From: Casp-actino8 sp965659595
GTDB taxonomy: Bacteria > Actinomycetota > Acidimicrobiia > Acidimicrobiales > Ilumatobacteraceae
Reading direction: 5' to 3'
Assembly: GCA_965659595.1 (NCBI GenBank)
Contig: CBFHWN010000095.1
Coordinates: forward strand, 1 to 7,332
Length of the DNA stretch: 7,332 nt
The translations under genes were made by a program, and so were the position numbers. Shown here piece by piece: positions 1 to 5,866 of this stretch. The notes below the pieces were generated by a model. That model had not been told where the DNA came from. It was given only the letters and a program-made list of their open reading frames with translations, and made no database searches. How positions within the stretch are numbered: the first letter of the stretch is position 1; each line of letters opens with the position of its first letter.

Positions 1-27
1 GTGGGGACCTACCCCTCCGGTCCCCAC
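1..27. repeat. Perfect 9-bp inverted repeat upstream of the whiB-like gene
   Basis: GTGGGGACC at 1-9 is the exact reverse complement of GGTCCCCAC at 19-27, with a 9-nt spacer between them. It could form a strong GC-rich hairpin about 40 nt before the preferred start at 67. No T-run follows, so a classical intrinsic terminator is not well supported. It may be a 5'-UTR hairpin, an operator palindrome or the end of an upstream transcription unit. The repeat touches the window edge, so its full extent is unknown. Confidence 0.5.
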
Positions 28-66
28 CGCCCCATCGCAGCCCCCCGCAGAGAAAAGCAGGTTCAC

Positions 67-381
67 ATGTCGGCTCTCGAATCCTTGGCCCTGGAAATTT
101 CGGTGTCGTCCGACTGGATGGATCACGCCGTGTGCAAAGGCCGGACACACCTTTTTTTCCCCCCGAAAGCCGAACGACCTCAGGCCCGGGTCCGGCGCGA
201 AGCTCAGGCCCGACTCTTGTGTCGCACCTGTCCGGTGAACCACGAATGTCAATCGTTCGCTCGCGACAATCGCGAGTACGGATTTTGGGGCGGTGAATCC
301 GAGGAAGAGCGTCACCTCGCCGGATTCACCGTGGCCGCACCCATCGGTGTGCGGGCACGTGGCCAGCGTTCACTCGTCTGA
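67..381 (+). CDS. WhiB-family [4Fe-4S] transcriptional regulator
   Basis: A 104-residue protein with the WhiB-family signature. Four cysteines lie at C23, C52, C55 and C61, in the pattern C-X28-C-X2-C-X5-C, and would ligate a [4Fe-4S] cluster. The family beta-turn motif follows as G-F-W-G-G at 72-76 (usually G-[IV]-W-G-G). A basic tail with R97-A-R-G-Q-R resembles the DNA-contacting tail of other WhiB proteins. Family members are small cytoplasmic regulators that often bind sigma-A region 4 and sense redox or nitric oxide. The ATG at 67 is preferred over an in-frame GTG at base 1 because it gives the normal WhiB length and because the extension would run through a hairpin-forming repeat. The ribosome-binding site is weak (GCAGG, 57-61). 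Which WhiB subgroup it belongs to cannot be decided by eye. The exonuclease gene follows 72 bp downstream on the same strand. Confidence 0.93.
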   Translation: MSALESLALEISVSSDWMDHAVCKGRTHLFFPPKAERPQARVRREAQARLLCRTCPVNHECQSFARDNREYGFWGGESEEERHLAGFTVAAPIGVRARGQRSLV

Positions 382-419
382 CCCATCGGCTGACTGCCAC
401 CTTTACGATCGACGCAATC

Positions 420-447
420 TTGTGACGTGACACCCGACGAATAGGGT
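420..447 (+). promoter_or_regulatory. Candidate promoter of the exonuclease gene, possibly leaderless
   Basis: TTGTGA at 420-425 matches four of six bases of the -35 consensus. A 16-nt spacer separates it from TAGGGT at 442-447, which fits the actinobacterial -10 pattern TANNNT. The box ends 6 nt before the GTG start at 454, so transcription could begin at the start codon itself. The same bases include AGGGTGA (443-449), which could act instead as a ribosome-binding site on a transcript from upstream. Sequence alone cannot separate the two readings. Confidence 0.4.
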
Positions 448-453
448 GACCCC

Positions 454-1041
454 GTGTCCCGCGGCGATCCGGCTCCCCCACCGGATTGTGTATTCGCCGT
501 CGTCGACCTCGAAACCACCGGCTTGAAAGCCGACCAGGAACACATCCTTCAGATGGCCGTCGTCCACCAGGACAGCACCGGTCGTCGGCTCGGTGAGTGG
601 TCCACCTACGTTCGCCCTCCTCGGCGGCTGCGCACACCTCTTGGACCCGTCGAAATCCACGGAATCACTCGCCGCCGAGTCGTGTTCGCTCCGCCGTTGT
701 CCAAAGCACTATCGGCCTTCGTGTCGCTGACCCGCTGCTGCATCGTCGTGGCCCACAATGCACCCTTCGATCTCGGCTTCCTGCGGGCGGCGTCGGCCCG
801 AACCGGGATCGACCTCGAGCATGCCGGCTCCTTGTGCACCCTTCACTTGTCGCGTCAACTCGGTGAACGAGGTCAGGCCAATCACAAGCTGGCCTCGCTG
901 TGCGCCGAATTCGGTGTCGACCCCGGACGTGCCCACGACGCCCTGCACGATGCTCGCGCCGCCGGCGCCGTCCTGCCCCACCTCATGTCACGGCTCGGAC
1001 TCGACACACCCGAAGATCTCGCGCGTCACGTCCGTTCGTAG
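454..1041 (+). CDS. DnaQ-like DEDDh 3'-5' exonuclease (DNA polymerase III epsilon-type)
   Basis: A 195-residue protein that is essentially one exonuclease domain. All DEDDh catalytic residues are visible. Exo I is V-V-D18-L-E20-T-T-G. Exo II is A-H-N-A-P-F-D106 followed by LGFL. Exo III is H161-D-A-L-H-D166-A. These enzymes use two divalent metal ions to remove nucleotides from 3' ends, in proofreading or repair. There is no helicase, GIY-YIG or polymerase domain, so it is either a free-standing epsilon-like subunit or an independent repair or RNA-trimming exonuclease. Its substrate cannot be fixed from sequence. The GTG at 454 is chosen because it follows AGGGTGA or a TANNNT box at the right distance and because Exo I begins soon after. 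The 3' end overlaps the convergent pafC by 16 bp. It lies 72 bp behind the WhiB gene and could be partly co-transcribed with it. Confidence 0.92.
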   Translation: MSRGDPAPPPDCVFAVVDLETTGLKADQEHILQMAVVHQDSTGRRLGEWSTYVRPPRRLRTPLGPVEIHGITRRRVVFAPPLSKALSAFVSLTRCCIVVAHNAPFDLGFLRAASARTGIDLEHAGSLCTLHLSRQLGERGQANHKLASLCAEFGVDPGRAHDALHDARAAGAVLPHLMSRLGLDTPEDLARHVRS

Positions 1042-1967
1042 CGGGCGAGAATTCGACGAGCCGCAGCGGCACCCAAATTTCGCAACTCGTCGGGACTTTC
1101 GATCGTGCCGTGAGTTCCGAGTCGAACCATCAGGCGTTCGAGCCAACGATCACTCGTGACAACGAGCCTGATTCGAGCCCGACCGTCATCAGTCGACGTG
1201 GATTCGATCAGCGGGTATTGATCGAGAACCCAGAGCCACCCGGAGTCGATCAGGATCGACACATCACGGACGTCCTCGGCATCTTCGAACCAGGGACGAC
1301 GGGGGCTGACCGAGCGGGTATCGGTCCGCCCGCTGTCGACCCACGACTCGATCCGATCGAATCGGAACGTTCGTTCCGCCTCTCGACCGACGTCGAAGCC
1401 GCGCACGTACCAATGAGGCCCCTCCGCGAAGATTTCGAAAAGAGCGACCGTGCGCACGGTCGTCGAGCCCGTTTGCGGCGACCAGTACTGCATCTCGATC
1501 ACGGCCCGTCGCCGAACGGCGTCGCGAAGTCGATCGACTCCATCGGGTGCATCGACCTCCACATCGAGTCCGGTGACGCGTTCGGCACCGATCACGGCGG
1601 CGATCTTGTCGATGGCCGACGACAGCACACCGTCGGGATCCGATCCTGGAACCGACCGCGCCGCAGCCGCTGACACCACGAGCGAGAACGCCTCGGGCGC
1701 CGTCAACCGCAGAGGTCGATCGAAGTACTTGGGTAATCCGAAGTGGATGTCGTCGCCGTCAACATAGAGATCGATCAGATCTCGGGGATCCTGCGACACA
1801 CCACACAAGGAGGCCAACGTGAGGTCGGCGACGAGTTCGTCGACTGTCATCCCGAAATGTTCGGCCATCTCGTGAGTCGACACCCTTCCGCGCTCCTGCA
1901 GCCACGGCAACATCACGAGAAGCCGACGAAGTCGAACGTTGATCGGGCGGTTGACCGGACGCTTCAC
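1026..1967 (-). CDS. pafC: PafC-like WYL-domain transcriptional regulator
   Basis: A 313-residue protein with the three-part PafC layout. Residues 10-60 form a diverged N-terminal winged-helix-like region. A middle WYL domain spans about 145-210, with H-W186-Y-V-R-G and then F-R-F-D-R-I at 201-206. A C-terminal WCX-type domain runs from about 232 to the end. The stretch F-D-R-P-L-R-L-T at 82-89 before a helical linker is typical of PafC. In mycobacteria PafB and PafC act together to activate the LexA/RecA-independent DNA-damage regulon. I infer the same role here by family and gene order. The GTG at 1967 is preferred over the upstream TTG at 1994 because it overlaps the pafB stop as GTGA, a translational-coupling arrangement, and is preceded by GCGGAG. 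The gene ends inside the convergent exonuclease gene with no visible terminator. Confidence 0.88.
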   Translation of the reverse strand: MKRPVNRPINVRLRRLLVMLPWLQERGRVSTHEMAEHFGMTVDELVADLTLASLCGVSQDPRDLIDLYVDGDDIHFGLPKYFDRPLRLTAPEAFSLVVSAAAARSVPGSDPDGVLSSAIDKIAAVIGAERVTGLDVEVDAPDGVDRLRDAVRRRAVIEMQYWSPQTGSTTVRTVALFEIFAEGPHWYVRGFDVGREAERTFRFDRIESWVDSGRTDTRSVSPRRPWFEDAEDVRDVSILIDSGWLWVLDQYPLIESTSTDDGRARIRLVVTSDRWLERLMVRLGTHGTIESPDELRNLGAAAARRILARYERT

Positions 1968-2911
1968 GACGGCTCCGCCGTCTCGGTCAACCAATCGACG
2001 ACCAATTGGCGCAGGGGCTCGGGCTCGAGCACTTCAGCACGTTCGACGAAGCCCAGCAGCCAGTTGACAAAGGCTTGGACGTTCGAACACGGGACACGGA
2101 CATCGATCGATCCGTCGTCGTACCGTTCGACGACCGCCTCGTCTCCGTACTGATGAAGCACGACCGACGCATCGGAAGCGTCGATCCGCACGATCGCATC
2201 GTCGGCGCCTACGTCCACGGCATCAGGCAGCAGCTTCGGGTCGCTGGGGAAAACTGTTCGAGCATCGAAGTCGGACGGAACGTCGACCGTCGCCTCGTCG
2301 GTGATCTTCACTCCGCCCTCGATCCGGTCGAGGCGGTACGTACGACGTTCACCGTGCCCGTGATCGTGTCCGATCACGTACCACCATCCGTCGCGGGCCA
2401 ACATGCCCCAGGGCTCGAGGCGGCGTTCGAGCGATCGGTAGACGAACGAAATACCGCGTCGTTCGGCGACGGCCCGATGGACGAGGGGCAGGCGTTCGTC
2501 GATCGGCAGTTCGACTGCGAGAGATCCCGATTCGACCCCGTCGACATCGGACGCCAAGTCGACCTTCCACAGTGCCTCACGCGCCCAGTTGGTGCCGAGA
2601 CGGATCGTTCCGACCGCCACTCGAAGCGCTGTCGTCTCTTCCGGTGTCAACCCGAAGTCTTCGATCTCGTAGGCCGAGCGGAGCACTCGGTAACCAGTCT
2701 GGCCTGCCTGTTGGCCCGACAACGTGACCTGGTCGATGGGCACACCCTCGTCGCGAAGGACGGCTTTGTCGCGTTCGAACGCGGCTCGGGCGGCTTCTTT
2801 GCTCTCGGGATACTGACCCCGCAGCTCGTTGCGGATCTCCTCGAACGTGATGTGGCGACGCGCGGACAACAGCAGCGTCAAAAGATTGGTGACCCGCTCG
2901 AGTTGGTGCAC
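1964..2911 (-). CDS. pafB: PafB-like WYL-domain transcriptional regulator
   Basis: A 315-residue protein. Residues 1-78 form the winged-helix DNA-binding region, opening with L-E-R-V-T-N-L-L and containing H20-I-T-F-E-E-I, a common PafB-type beginning. The WYL domain spans about 140-200, with the WYL-equivalent W177-Y-V-I-G and then Y-R-L-D-R-I at 192-197. A C-terminal WCX domain spans about 238-312. In mycobacteria PafB pairs with PafC to switch on DNA repair genes after damage. WYL domains bind single-stranded nucleic acid in several studied families. The GTG start at 2911 is 9 nt after the pgi stop and has no convincing ribosome-binding site. A TAGTCT box ends 6 nt before it, so a leaderless internal promoter is possible in addition to read-through from pgi. 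The stop overlaps the pafC start by four bases. No Pup-proteasome genes, the usual neighbours in mycobacteria, are present. Confidence 0.88.
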   Translation of the reverse strand: MHQLERVTNLLTLLLSARRHITFEEIRNELRGQYPESKEAARAAFERDKAVLRDEGVPIDQVTLSGQQAGQTGYRVLRSAYEIEDFGLTPEETTALRVAVGTIRLGTNWAREALWKVDLASDVDGVESGSLAVELPIDERLPLVHRAVAERRGISFVYRSLERRLEPWGMLARDGWWYVIGHDHGHGERRTYRLDRIEGGVKITDEATVDVPSDFDARTVFPSDPKLLPDAVDVGADDAIVRIDASDASVVLHQYGDEAVVERYDDGSIDVRVPCSNVQAFVNWLLGFVERAEVLEPEPLRQLVVDWLTETAEPS

Positions 2912-2917
2912 GACGCG

Positions 2918-2923
2918 AGACTA
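2918..2923 (-). promoter_or_regulatory. Candidate -10 box for pafB inside the pgi stop region
   Basis: On the minus strand TAGTCT (2923 down to 2918) fits TANNNT and ends 6 nt before the pafB GTG, matching leaderless geometry. It contains the pgi stop codon TAG. No good -35 hexamer is seen 16-18 nt upstream. The call rests on the short box and its spacing only. Confidence 0.25.
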
Positions 2924-4495
2924 CGTCGCCGGCCGACGGAGTCGTTCGCGCAAGAGTTCAGTCGAAGCGTCGGTCGAGGAACGCTCACTCGCCATCAGCT
3001 TTCCGAGTTCGACACCCCACTGATCGAAACTGTCCACCCCCCAGATCCATCCCTGGAAGAACACGACCCACTCGTAAAAGGCGATCAGCTGTCCGAGTGT
3101 CGACGGAGTGAGGCGTGGGGCAAGGATCACGGTGTTCGGTCGGTCGCCCGGGAACTCACGGTGTTCGGCGTGTGGAAGACGTGCCGTCTCCTCCGACGGT
3201 CGCCCGAAGGCAAGTGCCCGCGACTGGGCCAAGAGATTGTCGAGCAGACGCTGGTGGCGATCGTCGTCGCCGACGAGGTCGCTCTCGGCCGCCGGCGTCG
3301 CGAAACCGATGAAGTCGACCGGCACCAAGCGAGTGCCCTGGTGGAGAAGTTGGAAGAACGCGTGTTGGGCGTCGGTGCCAGGCTGACCCCACACGATCGG
3401 ACCCGTCGACGTGGTGACCGGAACACCGGATCGATCGACCGATTTGCCGTTCGACTCCATGTCGAGCTGCTGGACGTAGGCGACGAACAGATCGAGGTCG
3501 TGCGCATAGGGCACGATCGCCTTGGTCTCGGCTCCGTCTCGATTGGCGTAGAGGATGCCAAGCAACGCCACGAGCAGTGGCACGTTTCGTTCGATGGCGG
3601 CGTCACGCACATGCTCGTCGACGAGGCGCATTCCGGCCCGAAGTTCGGCCACCGCCTGGTTCCCGACTGCCATCGCCAACGACAAGCCGATCGACGAGGC
3701 GAGCGAATATCGCCCCCCCACCCATTCCCAAAACGGAAAAATCCGATCGTCTCCGATACCGAGTCGCCGTGCCGCGTCGATGTCGACGGTCACGGCCACC
3801 AGATGTTCGACGAACCGCGATCCGGAGACGGGCTCGATCCAACGTTCGAACGCCGCGAGATTGGCGAGGGTTTCGGCAGTCGTCATCGTCTTCGACGACA
3901 CGATCACGAGTGTCCGGCGAGGATCGAGACGGGCCATCACCTCGGCAGTGGCAGCCGGATCGACATTCGACACGAAGTGAACCTGCGGTCGATCGCGGCG
4001 GTACACGCGCAAAGCTCGGTGCGCCATGGCCGGCCCGAGATCACTCCCACCGATCCCGATGTTGACGACATCGGTATACGCAAGGCCAGCTGGTGACACG
4101 ATCGTCCCGTCGGTCACCGCATCGACGAACTGCGCAATCCTCTCTTGCTCCCGGAGCACGTCAGCGCTCACGTCGACTCCGTCGACGAAAGTGGCCTCGC
4201 CTCTCGGTGATCGCAGAGCCAAATGACCGACCGGCCGATCTTCCGAGACGTTGAGCCGCTCGCCGACGAAGAGTCGGTCACGGGCTTCGAGAACTCCGGC
4301 GACTCGAGCGACCGCTACCAGGTCGTCACATAGTTCGTCGTCCCATCGATGTTTCGACAAGTCGACGAACAGATCGCCGACCTCGAACGAGAAGCGGTCG
4401 GCTCGTCCGGGGTCGGTGGCGAACATCGACCCGATCGACGGTCGGACATTGCGACCGAGGACTTTCACCCACTCGTGCATCTCGGCGAGAGACAT
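2921..4495 (-). CDS. pgi: Glucose-6-phosphate isomerase
   Basis: A 524-residue cytoplasmic enzyme of glycolysis and gluconeogenesis that interconverts D-glucose 6-phosphate and D-fructose 6-phosphate. Both family signatures are present: W-V-G-G-R-Y-S at 258-264, and V-D-S-F-D-Q-W-G-V-E-L-G-K at 487-499. Catalytic residues by analogy with the rabbit and E. coli enzymes are R262 (G-G-R-Y-S), E347 (D-M-E-S-N-G-K), H378 (D-A-Q-H-A-F-F-Q) and K499 (E-L-G-K). The phosphate-binding region shows G-I-G-G-S at 147-151 and S-S-K-T at 200-203. Length is slightly below the usual 540-560. The ATG at 4495 is preferred over a GTG at 4504 because the GTG lies inside a likely -10 box. No ribosome-binding site precedes either. 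It is the first gene of a cluster with pafB (9-nt gap) and pafC, and it diverges from the permease gene. Confidence 0.96.
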   Translation of the reverse strand: MSLAEMHEWVKVLGRNVRPSIGSMFATDPGRADRFSFEVGDLFVDLSKHRWDDELCDDLVAVARVAGVLEARDRLFVGERLNVSEDRPVGHLALRSPRGEATFVDGVDVSADVLREQERIAQFVDAVTDGTIVSPAGLAYTDVVNIGIGGSDLGPAMAHRALRVYRRDRPQVHFVSNVDPAATAEVMARLDPRRTLVIVSSKTMTTAETLANLAAFERWIEPVSGSRFVEHLVAVTVDIDAARRLGIGDDRIFPFWEWVGGRYSLASSIGLSLAMAVGNQAVAELRAGMRLVDEHVRDAAIERNVPLLVALLGILYANRDGAETKAIVPYAHDLDLFVAYVQQLDMESNGKSVDRSGVPVTTSTGPIVWGQPGTDAQHAFFQLLHQGTRLVPVDFIGFATPAAESDLVGDDDRHQRLLDNLLAQSRALAFGRPSEETARLPHAEHREFPGDRPNTVILAPRLTPSTLGQLIAFYEWVVFFQGWIWGVDSFDQWGVELGKLMASERSSTDASTELLRERLRRPAT

Positions 4496-4502
4496 GAGAC
4501 GC

Positions 4503-4508
4503 ACGCTA
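4503..4508 (-). promoter_or_regulatory. Candidate -10 box for a leaderless pgi transcript
   Basis: On the minus strand TAGCGT (4508 down to 4503) fits the TANNNT -10 pattern. Seven bases separate it from the ATG at 4495, so transcription would start at the first base of the coding region. This agrees with the lack of a ribosome-binding site. The -35 region is weak (TCGTTC at a 17-nt spacing). The whole divergent region between pgi and the permease gene is only about 60 bp. Confidence 0.35.
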
Positions 4509-4556
4509 GTGGGGCAACCAGCCCGGAACGAGAGAGCGAGTGATAGGAATGACTCT

Positions 4557-5486
4557 GTGACCTCGCCCCAGGTCGCTCATCCCAGCGACAATTCCTCACT
4601 CGATCGGTCCGGCGCGGTCGTCGGCATCTCGGCCTATTTCATCTGGGGCTTCCTCACTCTCTTTTGGAAGTTGCTCGGTGATTTCGCTCCCCTCGAGATG
4701 ATCGGCTTTCGCATCACGATGTCACTCGCAATGCTCACGGCATTTCTGGTGTGGCACCGTCGATTCGCCACCCTCGTTCGCCACGTGTCGGCCGAAAGAC
4801 TGTGGGGGCGAATCGCCCTCGCTTCGGTGGTCCTGACCATCAACTGGACGTCGTACGTGGTTGTCGTGGCCCAGGATCACGTCGTGGAGGCGGCCCTCGG
4901 CTATTTCATCGCACCGCTCGCCACGATGACCATCGGTGTACGGGTTCTCGGCGAGCGCATGCGTGCAGCTCAGATCATCACGGCGGCGCTCGGAGTCGCG
5001 TCGGTCCTGGTCCTCACCGTCGGATACGGACGAATCCCCGTCTACGCACTGCTCATCGCCGGTAGTTGGTCGACGTACGGTTACTTGAAGCGGACGGTGC
5101 CCCTGTCACCAATCGACAGCCTGGCGGCCGAGACGATGGTTCTCGTGATTCCCGCCCTCGCACTCGTCGCCTGGCACCTGCAGTATTCGACCAACGTCTT
5201 CTCGAGTGCCGACGGAGTCGAATGGACGGCCGTTCTGCTACTCGGTGTGATCACCGTCGTACCGCTCACGATGTTCGCCTACGCCGCCCAACGAATCCCG
5301 ATGACAGTGATCGGACCCATGCAGTATTCGGTTCCGGTCATCAACTTCCTGCTCGGTTGGTTGGCCTTCGGCGAAGACGTGTCCGGTACGAAGTTCGCCG
5401 GGTTCTCACTGGTGTGGCTCGCGCTGGTTGTGTTGACGTTCGACACCGTGCGTCGGGCCCGAGCGAGCACTACCGTGAAGCGATGA
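4557..5486 (+). CDS. rarD: RarD/EamA-type (DMT superfamily) inner-membrane permease
   Basis: A 309-residue membrane protein with about ten hydrophobic segments, near residues 18-40, 45-66, 84-104, 108-130, 137-156, 159-177, 187-208, 223-244, 250-270 and 278-298. It consists of two EamA halves. RarD-type hallmarks are I-W-G-F at 29-32, N-W-T-S-Y at 96-100, E-A-A-L-G-Y-F-I-A-P-L at 111-121, and G-P-M-Q-Y-S-V-P with L-L-G-W-L-A-F-G-E in the second half. RarD was first linked to chloramphenicol sensitivity in E. coli or Pseudomonas. The physiological substrate of the family is poorly defined, so exporter of small metabolites is the most that can be said. The GTG at 4557 is supported by AGGAA at 4545-4549, 7 nt upstream, and by the normal family length. 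It lies back to back with pgi, and its stop overlaps the start of the next gene. Confidence 0.88.
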   Translation: MTSPQVAHPSDNSSLDRSGAVVGISAYFIWGFLTLFWKLLGDFAPLEMIGFRITMSLAMLTAFLVWHRRFATLVRHVSAERLWGRIALASVVLTINWTSYVVVVAQDHVVEAALGYFIAPLATMTIGVRVLGERMRAAQIITAALGVASVLVLTVGYGRIPVYALLIAGSWSTYGYLKRTVPLSPIDSLAAETMVLVIPALALVAWHLQYSTNVFSSADGVEWTAVLLLGVITVVPLTMFAYAAQRIPMTVIGPMQYSVPVINFLLGWLAFGEDVSGTKFAGFSLVWLALVVLTFDTVRRARASTTVKR

Positions 5487-5785
5487 TGCGACGTCCACTC
5501 CTCGCGCTCACCGCTACGAGTTCACTCGTCGCGATGCTTTCATCGTGTTCGGTGTCGTCTGACGATTACCGGCAGGAGAGCGAGAACTACCTGGAGAGCG
5601 ACGCTCTGGCCGAAGAGGCCGGATACCGGTTCTCCGATGCGGTGTGCGAGGACCCCTCGTCGCAGTCGACTGGCACACAATTCACCTGCCGAGCCACCGA
5701 CAACGACGGTGACGAATGGCTCTTCGTCGTCGAGATCACCGGCACTCGCGAGATCACCGTCATCAGCGGCGACGTGATCGGCTGA
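5483..5785 (+). CDS. Small secreted lipoprotein, DUF4333-like
   Basis: A 100-residue protein with a lipoprotein signal. Residues R3 and R4 are positive, a hydrophobic stretch covers about 6-19, and the lipobox is L19-S-S-C22. The predicted mature part is about 79 residues, acidic, and holds two cysteines, C55 (D-A-V-C-E-D) and C69 (F-T-C-R-A-T-D). They could form a disulfide. The pattern of a first Cys, a short loop, then FTC followed by beta strands (W79-L-F-V-V-E-I) resembles the DUF4333 domain of small actinobacterial envelope proteins, whose function is not established. The start is ATG at 5483, where ATGA overlaps the permease stop, or the adjacent ATG at 5486. Both give the same signal peptide. 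The overlap suggests translational coupling with the permease. No strong ribosome-binding site is seen. Family assignment is by eye and moderate. Confidence 0.78.
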   Translation: MMRRPLLALTATSSLVAMLSSCSVSSDDYRQESENYLESDALAEEAGYRFSDAVCEDPSSQSTGTQFTCRATDNDGDEWLFVVEITGTREITVISGDVIG

Positions 5786-5795
5786 ATCCGGAAGT

Positions 5796-5808
5796 GGGGT
5801 TTCGCCCC
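5796..5808. terminator. Short GC hairpin after the lipoprotein gene
   Basis: GGGG (5796-5799) and CCCC (5805-5808) flank a TTTCG loop, 10 nt after the lipoprotein stop. Outer bases TCCGG (5787-5791) and CCGGA (5808-5812) could add an imperfect lower stem. There is no T-run. It could assist the stronger terminator that follows, or be incidental. Confidence 0.3.
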
Positions 5809-5817
5809 CGGACGCGA

Positions 5818-5845
5818 AAGAGACCCGCCCGAAGGCGGGTCTCTT
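5818..5845. terminator. Bidirectional intrinsic terminator between convergent genes
   Basis: A perfect 12-bp stem (5818-5829 with 5834-5845) closes a four-base loop, CGAA on the plus strand and TTCG on the minus strand. It sits between the stops of the convergent lipoprotein gene (5785) and the substrate-binding-protein gene (5867). On the minus strand the stem ends in TCTCTTT, and on the plus strand in TCTCTTC, so the T-tract is short in both directions. Position and stem strength make this a confident shared terminator. Confidence 0.85.
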
Positions 5846-5866
5846 CACATGTCGACGTGCTGCCGA

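Noticed and set aside
420..447. PafBC-type damage promoter (TGTCRGTG, 8 nt, TANNNT) before the exonuclease gene
   Set aside because: TTGTGACGTG resembles the element but contains an extra base, and its distance to TAGGGT is 12 nt instead of 8.
900..1673. Open frame of 257 codons on the plus strand across the exonuclease end and pafC
   Set aside because: It is arginine-rich and out of frame with the exonuclease and antisense to pafC. Both real genes carry clear family motifs, and this frame carries none.
1968..1994. TTG start for pafC, nine codons upstream
   Set aside because: TTG is a poor start, lies inside pafB, and the GTG at 1967 gives a GTGA overlap with a ribosome-binding site before it.
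2006..4096. Open frame of 696 codons on the plus strand, antisense to pafB and pgi
   Set aside because: It lies wholly opposite two well-supported genes, its predicted protein is rich in Arg, Asp and His with no recognisable domain, and long antisense frames are common in GC-rich genes.
4251..4556. N-terminal extension of the permease frame by 102 residues
   Set aside because: The extension is antisense to the pgi coding region, is Ser/Arg-rich and non-hydrophobic, and a good ribosome-binding site directly precedes the GTG at 4557.
5066..5482. Upstream extension of the small lipoprotein frame inside the permease gene
   Set aside because: It overlaps the permease in another frame, is Arg/Asp-rich, and would bury the lipoprotein signal peptide.
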